DNA from: Ruegeria sp. PrR005
Lineage (GTDB): Bacteria > Pseudomonadota > Alphaproteobacteria > Rhodobacterales > Rhodobacteraceae
Reading direction: 5' to 3'
DNA: 64,000 nt
Assembly: GCF_010500245.1 (NCBI RefSeq)
Contig: NZ_JAAGOX010000053.1
Span: 62,001 to 126,000, forward strand
Part shown: positions 47,188 to 55,911 of the stretch, one piece after another
Layout of the letters: each line of letters starts with the position of its first letter
How positions within the stretch are numbered: position 1 is the stretch's first letter
Notes under the pieces: generated by a model
The model's input: the letters and a program-made list of their open reading frames with translations, nothing else
Database searches by the model: none
Told to the model about the DNA's origin: nothing
Position numbers and translations under genes: made by a program

Positions 47188-47811
47188 ATGCGTATTCCGC
47201 GAACTAGCTTGGCTGTATTGATATTGGCGTCGGTGACACTGGGGGGTGTGCTCTCTGACAGGTCGGTCGCCCAGTCGAACGAAGGGGCATCGGCATACGG
47301 CGGCGGCGGTATCTCCAGAGACAGCACGCTGTCAAACATAGCCGCCTGGACCCCGATCAACGCAGCGACGACCGGGCGGATCGTTAAAGCCCTGAACTCG
47401 GCCGTAGATTTTTGCCGGTCGAAAGCCGATCGCGCATTTGTGCTGGATTGCATGAACTACGAATACTGGCAGATCGTGAACGCGCTGCCCAAGTCGGGAG
47501 AATATGCCGAAGTGCGCGCTGCGTTGGAGGGTGCGGCCAAGAGCATGTCCGGTCTGGTCAAACGCCATGGTGACCAGGCCGCTGCCAAGACACTGAGCCG
47601 CAGGGGCAGCCAGCCAAAGACCACCACGCGCAAGATCGCCCCGGTTCCTGCACCCGCCGTATCGGCAACAGCGCGTCAGGCAGCAAATGCGATTGCCGAA
47701 GCCCAGACCGTGTTGTTGCGATCGACCGGAAACTCGGATCTGCGGCGGGCCCAGTTCCAAAGGATCGCCCAGGCGATGGACAGCGGTGCGATCCTTCTAC
47801 GGTCCTTGTAA
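47188..47811 (+). CDS. Hypothetical exported protein
   Basis: A 207-residue protein of unknown function. The N-terminal signal is RIPRTSLAVLILASVTLGGVLSD, with cleavage likely near residue 30. A Gly/Ser stretch follows, then an amphipathic helical domain with two Cys (CRSKADRAFVLDC) that may form a disulfide, a Lys/Arg/Pro-rich linker, and another helix. TAAGGAAA precedes the ATG at 47188; an in-frame ATG at 47158 is less convincing. It overlaps the 3' end of bhcR by 15 bp, tail to tail. No family recognised. Confidence 0.6.
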   Translation: MRIPRTSLAVLILASVTLGGVLSDRSVAQSNEGASAYGGGGISRDSTLSNIAAWTPINAATTGRIVKALNSAVDFCRSKADRAFVLDCMNYEYWQIVNALPKSGEYAEVRAALEGAAKSMSGLVKRHGDQAAAKTLSRRGSQPKTTTRKIAPVPAPAVSATARQAANAIAEAQTVLLRSTGNSDLRRAQFQRIAQAMDSGAILLRSL

Positions 47812-48633
47812 CGGGCTGCCCGGGACTGTCCCGCCCGTCAGGCGGGTAATCTGCGATCCTGCGTCAGCTACTGCCTGACCAAACCTTTCTATGCTGACGG
47901 ATTTGAAGCGGCCGCTGGGTCCAGAGATCGAGATGCCGGCGCAGGGAAGGCCGTTTTCGTCGAAGATAGCGGCGCCGACACAGGACATGCCATCGTGCCT
48001 TTCGTCTGCCTCATAAGACCAGCCGCGTGCGCGCGTGCGCTCCAGATCAGCAAACAGGTCATTGGGGGTCGACAGGGTTTTGGGTGTGAACACCGGTAGT
48101 CCGGCCTTTTGCAACAGCGCGCGTGCCCTTTCGGGCGGCATCATCGCCAGAATAGCCTTGCCGGTTCCCGACGCATGCATGGGCGAGCGCGTTCCCGCGG
48201 GAAAGAAGGCCCGGATGGGATGGGTCGTCTCGACCTGGGCTATGGAAACAACTTCGGCGCCGTCCGGTACGGCCAGATTGGCCGTCTCGCCTGTTTGCTC
48301 CATCAGCGCGCGCAAAATCGGTTGCCCGATCTCGGTCAGGCCTGCCCGACGCAAATAGGCCGACCCGGTGCGATAGGCTTCGATCCCGACAAGCCACTCC
48401 TGGCTATGGCGGTCGAAATCGGCAAAACCGTGTTTTTGCAGGGTGGTCAGGATACGGTGCGCCGTCGCGGGGGGGAGACCCTGGGCCAGCGCCAGATCTG
48501 TCAGCGTGGCATGCCCGACCCGGGCAATTGCCGTCAGCAATCCCAAGGCGCGATCCAGCGACTGCAAGGTTGCGCTGCCCGATTCCGTGAACGGTGATCT
48601 CGGTCGGCCACGCGGTCGTTTGGTTGTGTTCAT
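47797..48633 (-). CDS. bhcR: IclR-family regulator of the beta-hydroxyaspartate cycle
   Basis: A 278-residue IclR transcription regulator: winged helix-turn-helix at the N-terminus (SLDRALGLLTAIARVGHATLTDLA) and a GAF-like effector domain with the typical HASGTGKAILA segment. It is divergent from bhcABCD, the position of BhcR in Paracoccus denitrificans, which responds to glyoxylate and controls the pathway. A-tract palindromes near both start codons are plausible operators. The start at 48633 follows the family; the frame stays open upstream but would cross the regulatory region. Confidence 0.92.
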   Translation of the reverse strand: MNTTKRPRGRPRSPFTESGSATLQSLDRALGLLTAIARVGHATLTDLALAQGLPPATAHRILTTLQKHGFADFDRHSQEWLVGIEAYRTGSAYLRRAGLTEIGQPILRALMEQTGETANLAVPDGAEVVSIAQVETTHPIRAFFPAGTRSPMHASGTGKAILAMMPPERARALLQKAGLPVFTPKTLSTPNDLFADLERTRARGWSYEADERHDGMSCVGAAIFDENGLPCAGISISGPSGRFKSVSIERFGQAVADAGSQITRLTGGTVPGSPLQGP

Positions 48634-48681
48634 CGCGTGCCTCCGTGCGTCTTGCCCTGTTTCATGACGGTTTTGGAGCAA

Positions 48682-48693
48682 GAAAAGTTTTTC
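48682..48693. promoter_or_regulatory. Candidate BhcR site near the bhcR start
   Basis: GAAAAGTTTTTC fits the pattern GAAAA-N2-TTTTC, with 5-bp complementary arms. It lies 49 bp upstream of the bhcR start and may mediate autoregulation. The same pattern recurs next to bhcA. Confidence 0.5.
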
Positions 48694-48771
48694 TGTTTTC
48701 CCATCTGATAAAGCAATGAAAAACGAAAAACCTATCAAAAACAATGCATAATATTTTTCACGGATATTACG

Positions 48772-48783
48772 GAAAAATTTTTC
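48772..48783. promoter_or_regulatory. Candidate BhcR site upstream of bhcA
   Basis: GAAAAATTTTTC is a perfect 12-bp palindrome ending 61 bp before the bhcA ATG, in an AT-rich stretch that must also hold the bhcA promoter. It shares GAAAA-N2-TTTTC with the site near bhcR. Confidence 0.55.
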
Positions 48784-48844
48784 AGAAAAATTGCGTACTT
48801 GGCTGAATGCCCGCATTCTCTGTGCAACGAAGGAGGAGCCCGCC

Positions 48845-50035
48845 ATGTCAGACCAGAACCCGGTTTTCATTCCAGGCCCGACAAACATTCCGGACAGGTT
48901 GCGCCGCGCCATGCAGGTGCAGACCCGTGACCACCGTGCGCCGGATTTTGTCGAAACGCTTGCGCCAGTGCTTGAGGGCGTCAAGAAAGTCCTGAACACG
49001 ACCGACGGACGTGTTGTCACCTTTCCCTCCACCGGCACGGGCGGCTGGGAGGCCGCGGTCAGCAATACGCTCAGCCCCGGCGACAAGGTTCTGGTCGCCC
49101 GTTACGGCATGTTCTCGCACCGTTGGATCGACCTGTGCCAGCGGCATGGGCTGGATGTTCAAATCATCGAAACCGCCTGGGGTGCCGGCGCGCCCGCGGA
49201 TCGGTTCGAAGAGGCGCTGCGCGCCGATACGGATTACCGGATCAAGGCGGTGCTGGTCACCCATAACGAGACCGCAACCGGTGTTCTCAGCAACATTGCC
49301 TCCGTGCGAGCTGCGATGCAGGCGGCGGGTCACCCGGCGCTGTTGTTTGTCGACGCGGTCAGTTCGCTGGCATCCGTCCCGTTCCACATGGATGAATGGG
49401 GCGTCGATATCGTGGTGTCAGGCTCGCAAAAGGGCTTCATGCTGACCACGGGGATGGCCATTCTGGGTGTCAGCCCCAAGGCGTTGGCGGCGATGCAGAC
49501 CGCCCGCCTGCCGCGGACATTCTTTGATTTTCGCGACATGATGGGGGCGAATGCAAAGGGCGGGTTCCCGTACACGCCGCCGTTGCAACTGATCTATGGC
49601 CTGTCGGAAAGCCTGAACATGCTGTTCGAGGAGGGTCTGGACAATGTCTATGCCCGCCACTATCGCCTGGCGGAAGGGGTCAGGCGGGCGGTTGACGCGT
49701 GGGGCCTGAAACTCGTGGCGCAATCACCCGATCTCTACTCGGATACCGTCAGCGCGATTTACGTGCCCGATGGGTTCGACAGCAACAAGCTGACCGACCA
49801 CGCGTTTCACGCCTATGGCGTCAGTTTCGGAATCGGGCTGGGAGAGATGAACGGGCGCGCCTTCCGGATCGGTCACCTCGGCAGCCTGACGGATGTCATG
49901 GTTCTGAGCGGGTTGGCCACGATCGAAATGGCGATGGCCGATCTGAACTATCCGATCCGATTGGGCAGTGGTGTCGCGGCGGCGCAGGAGTACTTCAGGC
50001 AACCTGCGCGCCCCGCGGCCAAATCCGCAGCATGA
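48845..50035 (+). CDS. bhcA: Aspartate-glyoxylate aminotransferase BhcA
   Basis: First enzyme of the beta-hydroxyaspartate cycle: transfers the amino group of aspartate to glyoxylate, giving glycine and oxaloacetate. Class V PLP aminotransferase of the serine-glyoxylate type, 396 residues, opening FIPGPTNIPDRLRRAM. The PLP Lys lies in SGSQKGFML (about 197-205). AAGGAGGAG precedes the ATG. The identity rests on the four-gene order A-B-C-D with bhcR opposite, which distinguishes it from serine-cycle SgaA enzymes. Confidence 0.95.
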   Translation: MSDQNPVFIPGPTNIPDRLRRAMQVQTRDHRAPDFVETLAPVLEGVKKVLNTTDGRVVTFPSTGTGGWEAAVSNTLSPGDKVLVARYGMFSHRWIDLCQRHGLDVQIIETAWGAGAPADRFEEALRADTDYRIKAVLVTHNETATGVLSNIASVRAAMQAAGHPALLFVDAVSSLASVPFHMDEWGVDIVVSGSQKGFMLTTGMAILGVSPKALAAMQTARLPRTFFDFRDMMGANAKGGFPYTPPLQLIYGLSESLNMLFEEGLDNVYARHYRLAEGVRRAVDAWGLKLVAQSPDLYSDTVSAIYVPDGFDSNKLTDHAFHAYGVSFGIGLGEMNGRAFRIGHLGSLTDVMVLSGLATIEMAMADLNYPIRLGSGVAAAQEYFRQPARPAAKSAA

Positions 50036-50046
50036 AGGAGAACGGA

Positions 50047-51021
50047 ATGCTTGATGCCGCGACACTGGCCGCCGACCTGACGATTGCGGATGTGCGCGCC
50101 GCGCATGATCGTGTTCGGCCGCATATCCGGCGCACGCCGGTGCTGCACTCTGACTATCTGAACGAAATGACTGGTGCTCAGCTGTTCTTCAAATGTGAGA
50201 ACCTGCAAGAGGCTGGCGCCTTCAAGGTGCGCGGGGCCTGCAACGCGGTGTTTGGTCTGAACGAAGACGCCGCTCGGCGCGGCGTTGCCACGCACAGTTC
50301 GGGCAACCATGCGCTGTCCCTGTCCTATGCGGCCGGGCGACGCGGCATTCCCTGCAACGTGGTCATGCCGCGCACCGCGCCGCAGGCCAAGAAGGACGCG
50401 GTGCGCCGATATGGCGGGATCGTCACCGAATGCGAGCCTTCGACCAGCAGCCGCGAGGCGGTTTTTGCCGAAGTCCAGAAGGCATCCGGTGGTGAGTTCG
50501 TGCATCCCTACAACGATCCGCGCGTCATCTGCGGACAGGGTACCTGTTCGCTGGAACTGATGGAGCAGACGGATGGCCTTGATGCCGTTGTCGCGCCCAT
50601 CGGCGGTGGCGGGATGATCTCCGGTACCTGCCTGACGCTGTCGAACCTGGCACCCGAAGTCGCGATCTATGCCGCCGAGCCCGAACAGGCCGATGATGCC
50701 TATCGCAGCTTCAAGGCGGGCCATATCATCGCTGATGATGCGCCCGAAACCGTGGCAGACGGGCTCAAGGTGCCGCTGAAGGAAAACACCTGGCATTTCG
50801 TGTCCAGTTTCGTGACCGACATACAGACGGCCAGCGAAGAAGAGATCGTCGCCGCGATGAAGCTGACATGGAAATACCTGCGGGTGGTGATGGAACCGTC
50901 TTCGGCCGTTCCGCTGGCGACTATTCTAAAGAACCCCGATGTCTACCGTGGCAAGCGCGTCGGAGTCATCATCACCGGCGGCAACGTCGATCTGGACAGT
51001 CTGCCCTGGACCAAGGGCTGA
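50047..51021 (+). CDS. bhcB: beta-Hydroxyaspartate dehydratase BhcB
   Basis: Converts erythro-beta-hydroxyaspartate to iminosuccinate in the glyoxylate-assimilating cycle. Fold-type II PLP dehydratase related to serine racemase and threonine dehydratase, 324 residues. The PLP Lys is in GAFKVRGA (about 57-64), the phosphate loop in GGGGMISGT (about 182-190). The start at 50047 is preceded by AAGGAGAA at good distance; an ATG at 50032 overlaps the bhcA stop but lies on the ribosome site. Confidence 0.95.
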   Translation: MLDAATLAADLTIADVRAAHDRVRPHIRRTPVLHSDYLNEMTGAQLFFKCENLQEAGAFKVRGACNAVFGLNEDAARRGVATHSSGNHALSLSYAAGRRGIPCNVVMPRTAPQAKKDAVRRYGGIVTECEPSTSSREAVFAEVQKASGGEFVHPYNDPRVICGQGTCSLELMEQTDGLDAVVAPIGGGGMISGTCLTLSNLAPEVAIYAAEPEQADDAYRSFKAGHIIADDAPETVADGLKVPLKENTWHFVSSFVTDIQTASEEEIVAAMKLTWKYLRVVMEPSSAVPLATILKNPDVYRGKRVGVIITGGNVDLDSLPWTKG

Positions 51022-51034
51022 GAAGGACAAGGAT

Positions 51035-52198
51035 ATGAAGGACATGACCAATCTCGCCGAACTCGAAGTCGGTTTCGATATCCCTGCCGCGATCGGCATG
51101 GACGAAAGCGAAATTCAGACGCCCTGCCTGATCCTCGATCTGGATGCGTTGGAGCGGAACATCGTCAAGATGGGCGACTATGCCCGTGCCCATGGCATGC
51201 GCCACCGGGTGCACGGAAAGATGCACAAGTCGGTGGACGTGGCCAAGTTGCAGGAACGTCTCGGCGGCGCGGTGGGCGTCTGCTGTCAGAAAGTGTCCGA
51301 GGCCGAGGTGTTTGCGCGCGGCGGGATCAAGGATGTGCTGGTCTCGAACCAGGTGCGCGACCCGCTCAAGATCGACCGTCTGGCGCGCATCCCGCTGACT
51401 GGCGCGCGCACCATCGTCTGTGTCGATGACATCGATAATGTGGCCGACCTTTCGGCCGCCGCGCAGAAGCACGGCACGCAACTGGAGTGTTTCGTGGAGA
51501 TCGACTGTGGCGCGGGCCGTTGCGGCGTGACCACGACCGAGGAGGTGGTTCGTATCGCGCGGGCAATTGACGCCGCGCCAGGCCTGAAATTCACCGGCAT
51601 ACAGGCCTATCAGGGTGCGATGCAGCACATGGACAGCTACGCAGACCGCAAGGCCAAGCTGGATATCGCCATTGCCCAGGTTAGCGATGCCCTCGATGGA
51701 TTGAAGGCGGCCGGGTTGGAGGCTGAACTTGTGTCCGGCGGTGGCACCGGAAGCTACTATTTCGAGAGCAACTCAGGCGTCTTCAACGAGCTTCAGTGCG
51801 GTTCATATGCCTTCATGGACGCCGATTACGGCCGTATTCTTGACGAGAGCGGCAAGCGCATCGACCGGGGTGAATGGGAAAACGCGCTGTTCATTCTGAC
51901 CAGTGTGATGAGCCATGCCAAGGCCGACAAGGCGATTGTCGACGCGGGGTTGAAGGCGCAGTCGGTCGACAGCGGTCTGCCGGTCGTCTTTGGTCGTGAC
52001 GATGTGGAATACATCAAGTGTTCAGACGAACATGGCGTGGTCAGCGACCCCAACGGCGTGCTCAAGGTAAACGAAAAGCTGCGACTGGTCCCCGGTCACT
52101 GTGATCCGACCTGCAATGTTCACGACTGGTATGTCGGCGTGCGCAACGGCAAGGTCGAGGCGCTCTGGCCCATTTCGGCGCGCGGCAAGGCTTATTGA
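51035..52198 (+). CDS. bhcC: beta-Hydroxyaspartate aldolase BhcC
   Basis: Condenses glycine with glyoxylate to erythro-beta-hydroxyaspartate. Fold-type III PLP enzyme of the D-threonine aldolase/DSD1 family, 387 residues. The barrel domain carries the PLP Lys in HGKMHKS (about 63-69), and the C-terminal metal-binding motif is GHCDPTCN (about 355-362). It starts 13 bp after bhcB with AAGGACAAGG upstream. C-C bond formation from two C2 units is the key carbon-conserving step of the cycle. Confidence 0.95.
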   Translation: MKDMTNLAELEVGFDIPAAIGMDESEIQTPCLILDLDALERNIVKMGDYARAHGMRHRVHGKMHKSVDVAKLQERLGGAVGVCCQKVSEAEVFARGGIKDVLVSNQVRDPLKIDRLARIPLTGARTIVCVDDIDNVADLSAAAQKHGTQLECFVEIDCGAGRCGVTTTEEVVRIARAIDAAPGLKFTGIQAYQGAMQHMDSYADRKAKLDIAIAQVSDALDGLKAAGLEAELVSGGGTGSYYFESNSGVFNELQCGSYAFMDADYGRILDESGKRIDRGEWENALFILTSVMSHAKADKAIVDAGLKAQSVDSGLPVVFGRDDVEYIKCSDEHGVVSDPNGVLKVNEKLRLVPGHCDPTCNVHDWYVGVRNGKVEALWPISARGKAY

Positions 52199-52239
52199 GA
52201 CGATCTTCGGTTGCCCAGACTTACTCGAAAGGACGAAGG

Positions 52240-53214
52240 ATGAACGAGGTTCTGATCGTTGGCGAAGACATCTGTCAGCAGGTTGTCGGCCAGGCGGATG
52301 CCTTTGCCGCGGTCGAAGCGGTCTTTGCCGCCATGCACCGTGGCGAGGCGCGCAACTTCCCCGTGGTTCGCGAGGCATTGGGGCATGCTGAGGCTTTGTA
52401 CGGGTTCAAGTCCGGTTTTGACCGGGCCGGGCATGTGCTGGGCGTCAAATCGGGCGGGTACTGGCCGGGCAACATCGAGCGCGGCCTGACCAACCACCAG
52501 TCGACCGTGTTCCTGTTTGACCCGGATACAGGGCAGTTGTCGGCGCTGGTGGGCGGCAACTATCTGACCGCCGTGCGGACTGCGGCCAGTTCGGCCGTCT
52601 CCATTGCCTATCTGGCGCGCAAGGATGCCAGGGTACTGGGCATGGTCGGCGCCGGGCATCAGTCCACTTTTCAATTGCGGGCGGCCGCCGTTCAGCGCGC
52701 GTTCGAAAAGGTCGTCGCCTGGAACCCGCATCCGGAAATGTTGCCGCGTCTTGCAGCCGTGGCTGAAGAACTCGGTCTGGAATTCGAAGCTGTAAGCCCG
52801 CAGGAGCTTGGCGCGCAGGCGGACGTGATCATCACGATCACATCCGCCTTTGAACCTCTGCTCCAGGCCGATTGGATCAGGCCGGGAACACATCTGGCCT
52901 GCATGGGAACCGATACAAAGGGAAAGATGGAAGTTGATCCGGCCCTGTTGGTCCGGGCAACGGTGTTCACCGACGAGGTCGCTCAGTCCGTTACAATCGG
53001 GGAAGCACAGCATGCAGTCGCGCAGGGCCTTATCCGCGCGGATGACGTCACACCGATCGGCGCGGTGATCAATGGCAACCATCCCGGTCGCGGCAAGGAT
53101 GCGGATATCACCCTGTTCGATGGGACAGGGGTTGGTCTGCAAGACCTCGCGGTCGCGTCGGTCGCCGTAAAACTTGCCTCGCAGCGCGGTCTGGCCGGGC
53201 GCGCTGCCCTATAG
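52240..53214 (+). CDS. bhcD: Iminosuccinate reductase BhcD
   Basis: Reduces iminosuccinate to L-aspartate with NADH, closing the cycle so that net oxaloacetate can leave. Ornithine cyclodeaminase/mu-crystallin family, 324 residues, with the Rossmann glycine motif in MVGAGHQSTFQLRAA (about 143-157). GGACGAAGG lies just before the ATG at 52240. Last gene of bhcABCD; its end overlaps the convergent transporter gene by 6 bp. Confidence 0.95.
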   Translation: MNEVLIVGEDICQQVVGQADAFAAVEAVFAAMHRGEARNFPVVREALGHAEALYGFKSGFDRAGHVLGVKSGGYWPGNIERGLTNHQSTVFLFDPDTGQLSALVGGNYLTAVRTAASSAVSIAYLARKDARVLGMVGAGHQSTFQLRAAAVQRAFEKVVAWNPHPEMLPRLAAVAEELGLEFEAVSPQELGAQADVIITITSAFEPLLQADWIRPGTHLACMGTDTKGKMEVDPALLVRATVFTDEVAQSVTIGEAQHAVAQGLIRADDVTPIGAVINGNHPGRGKDADITLFDGTGVGLQDLAVASVAVKLASQRGLAGRAAL

Positions 53215-54150
53215 GCTCTTCGGTGCGGGTGACGGGCCCGCGTCGGGGCGCAGGTTCGCGGTTTTCAGCACGGGCGACCGGGCGGACACATTGGCCCGGC
53301 TTTCACGCCAGACCACGAACATGCCGGATGCGATGATGATACCTGCCCCGACGGCCACCCAACGGTCGGGTGTTTCTCCGAAGAACACCATTCCGAATGT
53401 GGTGGCCCACAGGATCTGGGAATACTGGATGGGTGCGACCACAGCGGCGGGCGCGGCCCGATATGCCTGAATTATCAGGTGTTGCGCGCATACGGAAAGA
53501 AGCCCCACCAGTGCCATCATGGACAGGTGTGACAGCGACGGTGGGCGATAGACCAGCGGCTGCAAAGCCCCCATGATCAGGACGCCGACCAGCATCGGAT
53601 AGAGGATCAGTACCGCGGAACGTTCGCTGTTACCGATCTTGCGCACAAGGATTGTGGCCAGGGCACTTGCCGTTGCTGCGGTGAGCGCCGCGAAATGCCC
53701 AAGCGACAAGGCGGTCATTCCCGGCCTCAATACGATCAGCACGCCCACCAGACCCACCGCAACAGCGGCCCAACGCTGCATGCGCACCTTCTCGCCCAAC
53801 AGCGGCACCGACAGCGCCGTGACCAACAAGGGAAAGGTAAAGAGCAACGAGTAGACCTCGGTCAAAGGCAATGTCGCAAAGGCATAAAATGCGGTGGCCA
53901 TCGAGGTCACCATCAGGGCAGAGCGAAACAGGACCAATCCGGGGTTATTGGGGCGGAATGTGTCGATCTTCCGATCCGTCAGGACCGTAACCGTCAGAGG
54001 TACAAAGGAAAACAGCGTCGCAAAGAAAATGATCTGGAAAACGGAGTAGCTCTCGCCGAGCGCCTTGATCAGGGCATCATGCGTGGCAAAGACTGCAAAC
54101 CCGGCAAAAGCCAATCCCATGCCGGGTGTCGCAGAAGTGGGTCCGGTCAC
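53209..54150 (-). CDS. EamA/DMT-family membrane transporter
   Basis: A 313-residue protein with about ten hydrophobic segments in two five-helix EamA repeats, as in drug/metabolite exporters. The substrate is unknown; S-adenosylmethionine-type or amino acid exporters are relatives. It lies tail to tail with bhcD and is probably not part of that operon. A basic cytoplasmic tail of about 30 residues ends the protein. Confidence 0.88.
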   Translation of the reverse strand: MTGPTSATPGMGLAFAGFAVFATHDALIKALGESYSVFQIIFFATLFSFVPLTVTVLTDRKIDTFRPNNPGLVLFRSALMVTSMATAFYAFATLPLTEVYSLLFTFPLLVTALSVPLLGEKVRMQRWAAVAVGLVGVLIVLRPGMTALSLGHFAALTAATASALATILVRKIGNSERSAVLILYPMLVGVLIMGALQPLVYRPPSLSHLSMMALVGLLSVCAQHLIIQAYRAAPAAVVAPIQYSQILWATTFGMVFFGETPDRWVAVGAGIIIASGMFVVWRESRANVSARSPVLKTANLRPDAGPSPAPKSL

Positions 54151-54443
54151 GATCTTTTTTCCCGATGCATCATGTGGTGTTGCATAGCGCCGGAGATGCT
54201 GGCTGAAAAGGCCAACGCCAGGATTGTTGGCGTCTGCATATCGGGTTTCGAATTCTGCATGGGATCGGGCCCGGCGCCGCTGCCTGTAAGTTCTCGATCA
54301 AGAACGGTCCATGATGAACCGATTCGGCATCAGGCCAAGCGCCCGCGTGGTCGCGGTCTGGATTGGCATCCTGCTTCTTCCTCTTGCGGAAAATATCCCG
54401 GGGGAGTCACCGAAGGTGACGGGGGCAGCGCCCCCTCTCGCCC
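54151..54443. other. Non-coding gap with two tandem hairpins
   Basis: No gene I can support in this 293-bp gap. At its end are GTCACC/GGTGAC (54406-54411, 54415-54420; 3-base loop) and, directly after, GGGGGC/GCCCCC (54421-54426, 54430-54435). They follow the stop of the minus-strand aminotransferase and probably act as its terminator. GGGGGCAGCGCCCCC-like elements near gene ends are common in roseobacters. Confidence 0.5.
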
Positions 54444-55799
54444 TTACCCCAGCGCGGCAAATCCTGCGTCCATCGCCAACAGGATATCGGCGACATCCTG
54501 ATCGCTCAATACCAGCGGCGGTGAGAGGATGATGTTCGGCCCTGAAACCCGCAGCATCACCCCGGCGTGATACGCGGTCTCATAGACGGTGTTCATCGTT
54601 GCCGCTCCGGCGGGGGCCTTGCTGGCGCGGTCGGCGACCACCTCGACCGCCGCCATCAGCCCGTGACCGCCGCGCACATCGCCGATCATCTCGTGCTTCG
54701 CCGCCAGCGTTTGGAGGCCGCTGAACAGTTCGGCGCCGCGTGCAGCCGCATTGCTGGCCACATTGGCCTTCACCGTTTCCTTGAGGCAGACCACTGCCGC
54801 CGCCGCCCCGACCGGGTGGCCGGAATAGGTATAGCCGTGGCTGATCGCGCCCTTGCCGCTGGCATCGCCTTCGAACACCTCGGTCATCCTCGCGCCGATC
54901 AGCACGGCGCCAAAAGGGAAATAGCCGTTGGTGATGGCCTTGGCGGTACACATCATGTCCGGCTGCACCCCCCACAACCGCGCGCCCGACCAGGCGCCGG
55001 TACGGCCAAAAGCAGTGATCACTTCGTCAGAGATCAGAAGGATACCGTTGCGATCACAGATCTCGCGCACCATCGGCATGAAGCTTTCATGCGGCGGGAT
55101 CACCCCGCCCGCGCCCAGGATCGGCTCCATGATGAAGGCTGCGATGGTCTCGGCCCCCTGAAAGGCGATCTCGTCCTCCAGCGCCTGGGCGCAAAGCTGC
55201 GCCAACCGCGCAGGGTCGGTCTCGTTGAACGGGTTGCGATAGGTATAGGGCGCGGGAATGTGGAAGCAGCCGGGCAGCAGCGGTTCGTAATCGGTGCGGA
55301 ATTTGTTGTTGCCATTGACCGAGGCGCCGCCGAAATGGGTGCCGTGATAGCCCTTCTTCAGCGACAGGAACTTGGTCCGCTGCGGCTGCCCGCGCAGCTT
55401 GTGATATTGTCGCGCCAGTCGCAGGGCAGTTTCCACGCTGTCCGATCCGCCCGACGTGTAGAAAACCCGCTGGATGCCTTCCTCGGCGAAAAATTCGCAC
55501 AGGTCATAGGCCAGTTCGATGGCGGCGTCGTTGGTGGTGCCGCGGAAGGTCGAGTAATAGGGCAGGGTGTCGAGCTGCCCGGAAATGGCCTGCTTCACCG
55601 CGTCGTTGGAATAGCCTAGATTGACGTTCCACAGCCCGCCGACCGCGTCGATGGTCTCGTGCCCGTCGATATCGCGGATGCGGACACCGGATGCGCCGGT
55701 AATGATCTTGGGAGGATTCGCCTGGGCGTCGGCGGGATGTGTCATCGGCTGCCAGAACTGGCGGGCGTTCTGTTCCCTGATGAAGTTTGCGTTTTTCAT
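54444..55799 (-). CDS. Class III PLP aminotransferase (omega-transaminase-like)
   Basis: A 451-residue fold-type I aminotransferase of the omega-amino-acid/taurine-pyruvate transaminase group. Visible are SGGSDSVETALRLARQY (about 97-113), GYHGTHFGG (about 131-139), ISDEVITAFGRTG with the PLP Asp, and TAKAITNGYFP with the Schiff-base Lys. Expected to pass an amino group from an amine or omega-amino acid to pyruvate or glyoxylate. It is divergent from an aldehyde dehydrogenase gene that could oxidise the resulting aldehyde. The Met at 55799 (MKNANF) has GGAGAG upstream. Confidence 0.88.
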   Translation of the reverse strand: MKNANFIREQNARQFWQPMTHPADAQANPPKIITGASGVRIRDIDGHETIDAVGGLWNVNLGYSNDAVKQAISGQLDTLPYYSTFRGTTNDAAIELAYDLCEFFAEEGIQRVFYTSGGSDSVETALRLARQYHKLRGQPQRTKFLSLKKGYHGTHFGGASVNGNNKFRTDYEPLLPGCFHIPAPYTYRNPFNETDPARLAQLCAQALEDEIAFQGAETIAAFIMEPILGAGGVIPPHESFMPMVREICDRNGILLISDEVITAFGRTGAWSGARLWGVQPDMMCTAKAITNGYFPFGAVLIGARMTEVFEGDASGKGAISHGYTYSGHPVGAAAAVVCLKETVKANVASNAAARGAELFSGLQTLAAKHEMIGDVRGGHGLMAAVEVVADRASKAPAGAATMNTVYETAYHAGVMLRVSGPNIILSPPLVLSDQDVADILLAMDAGFAALG

Positions 55800-55911
55800 C
55801 CACATCTCTCCTTCTTCGGCGAGCTACCCCTTGTCCCTCATGCTTGACACAGCGAACCTCCTGTGACAAGAATTTTTTGAAACGATGGTTTGAATAATGA
55901 ACCGATAGGGG

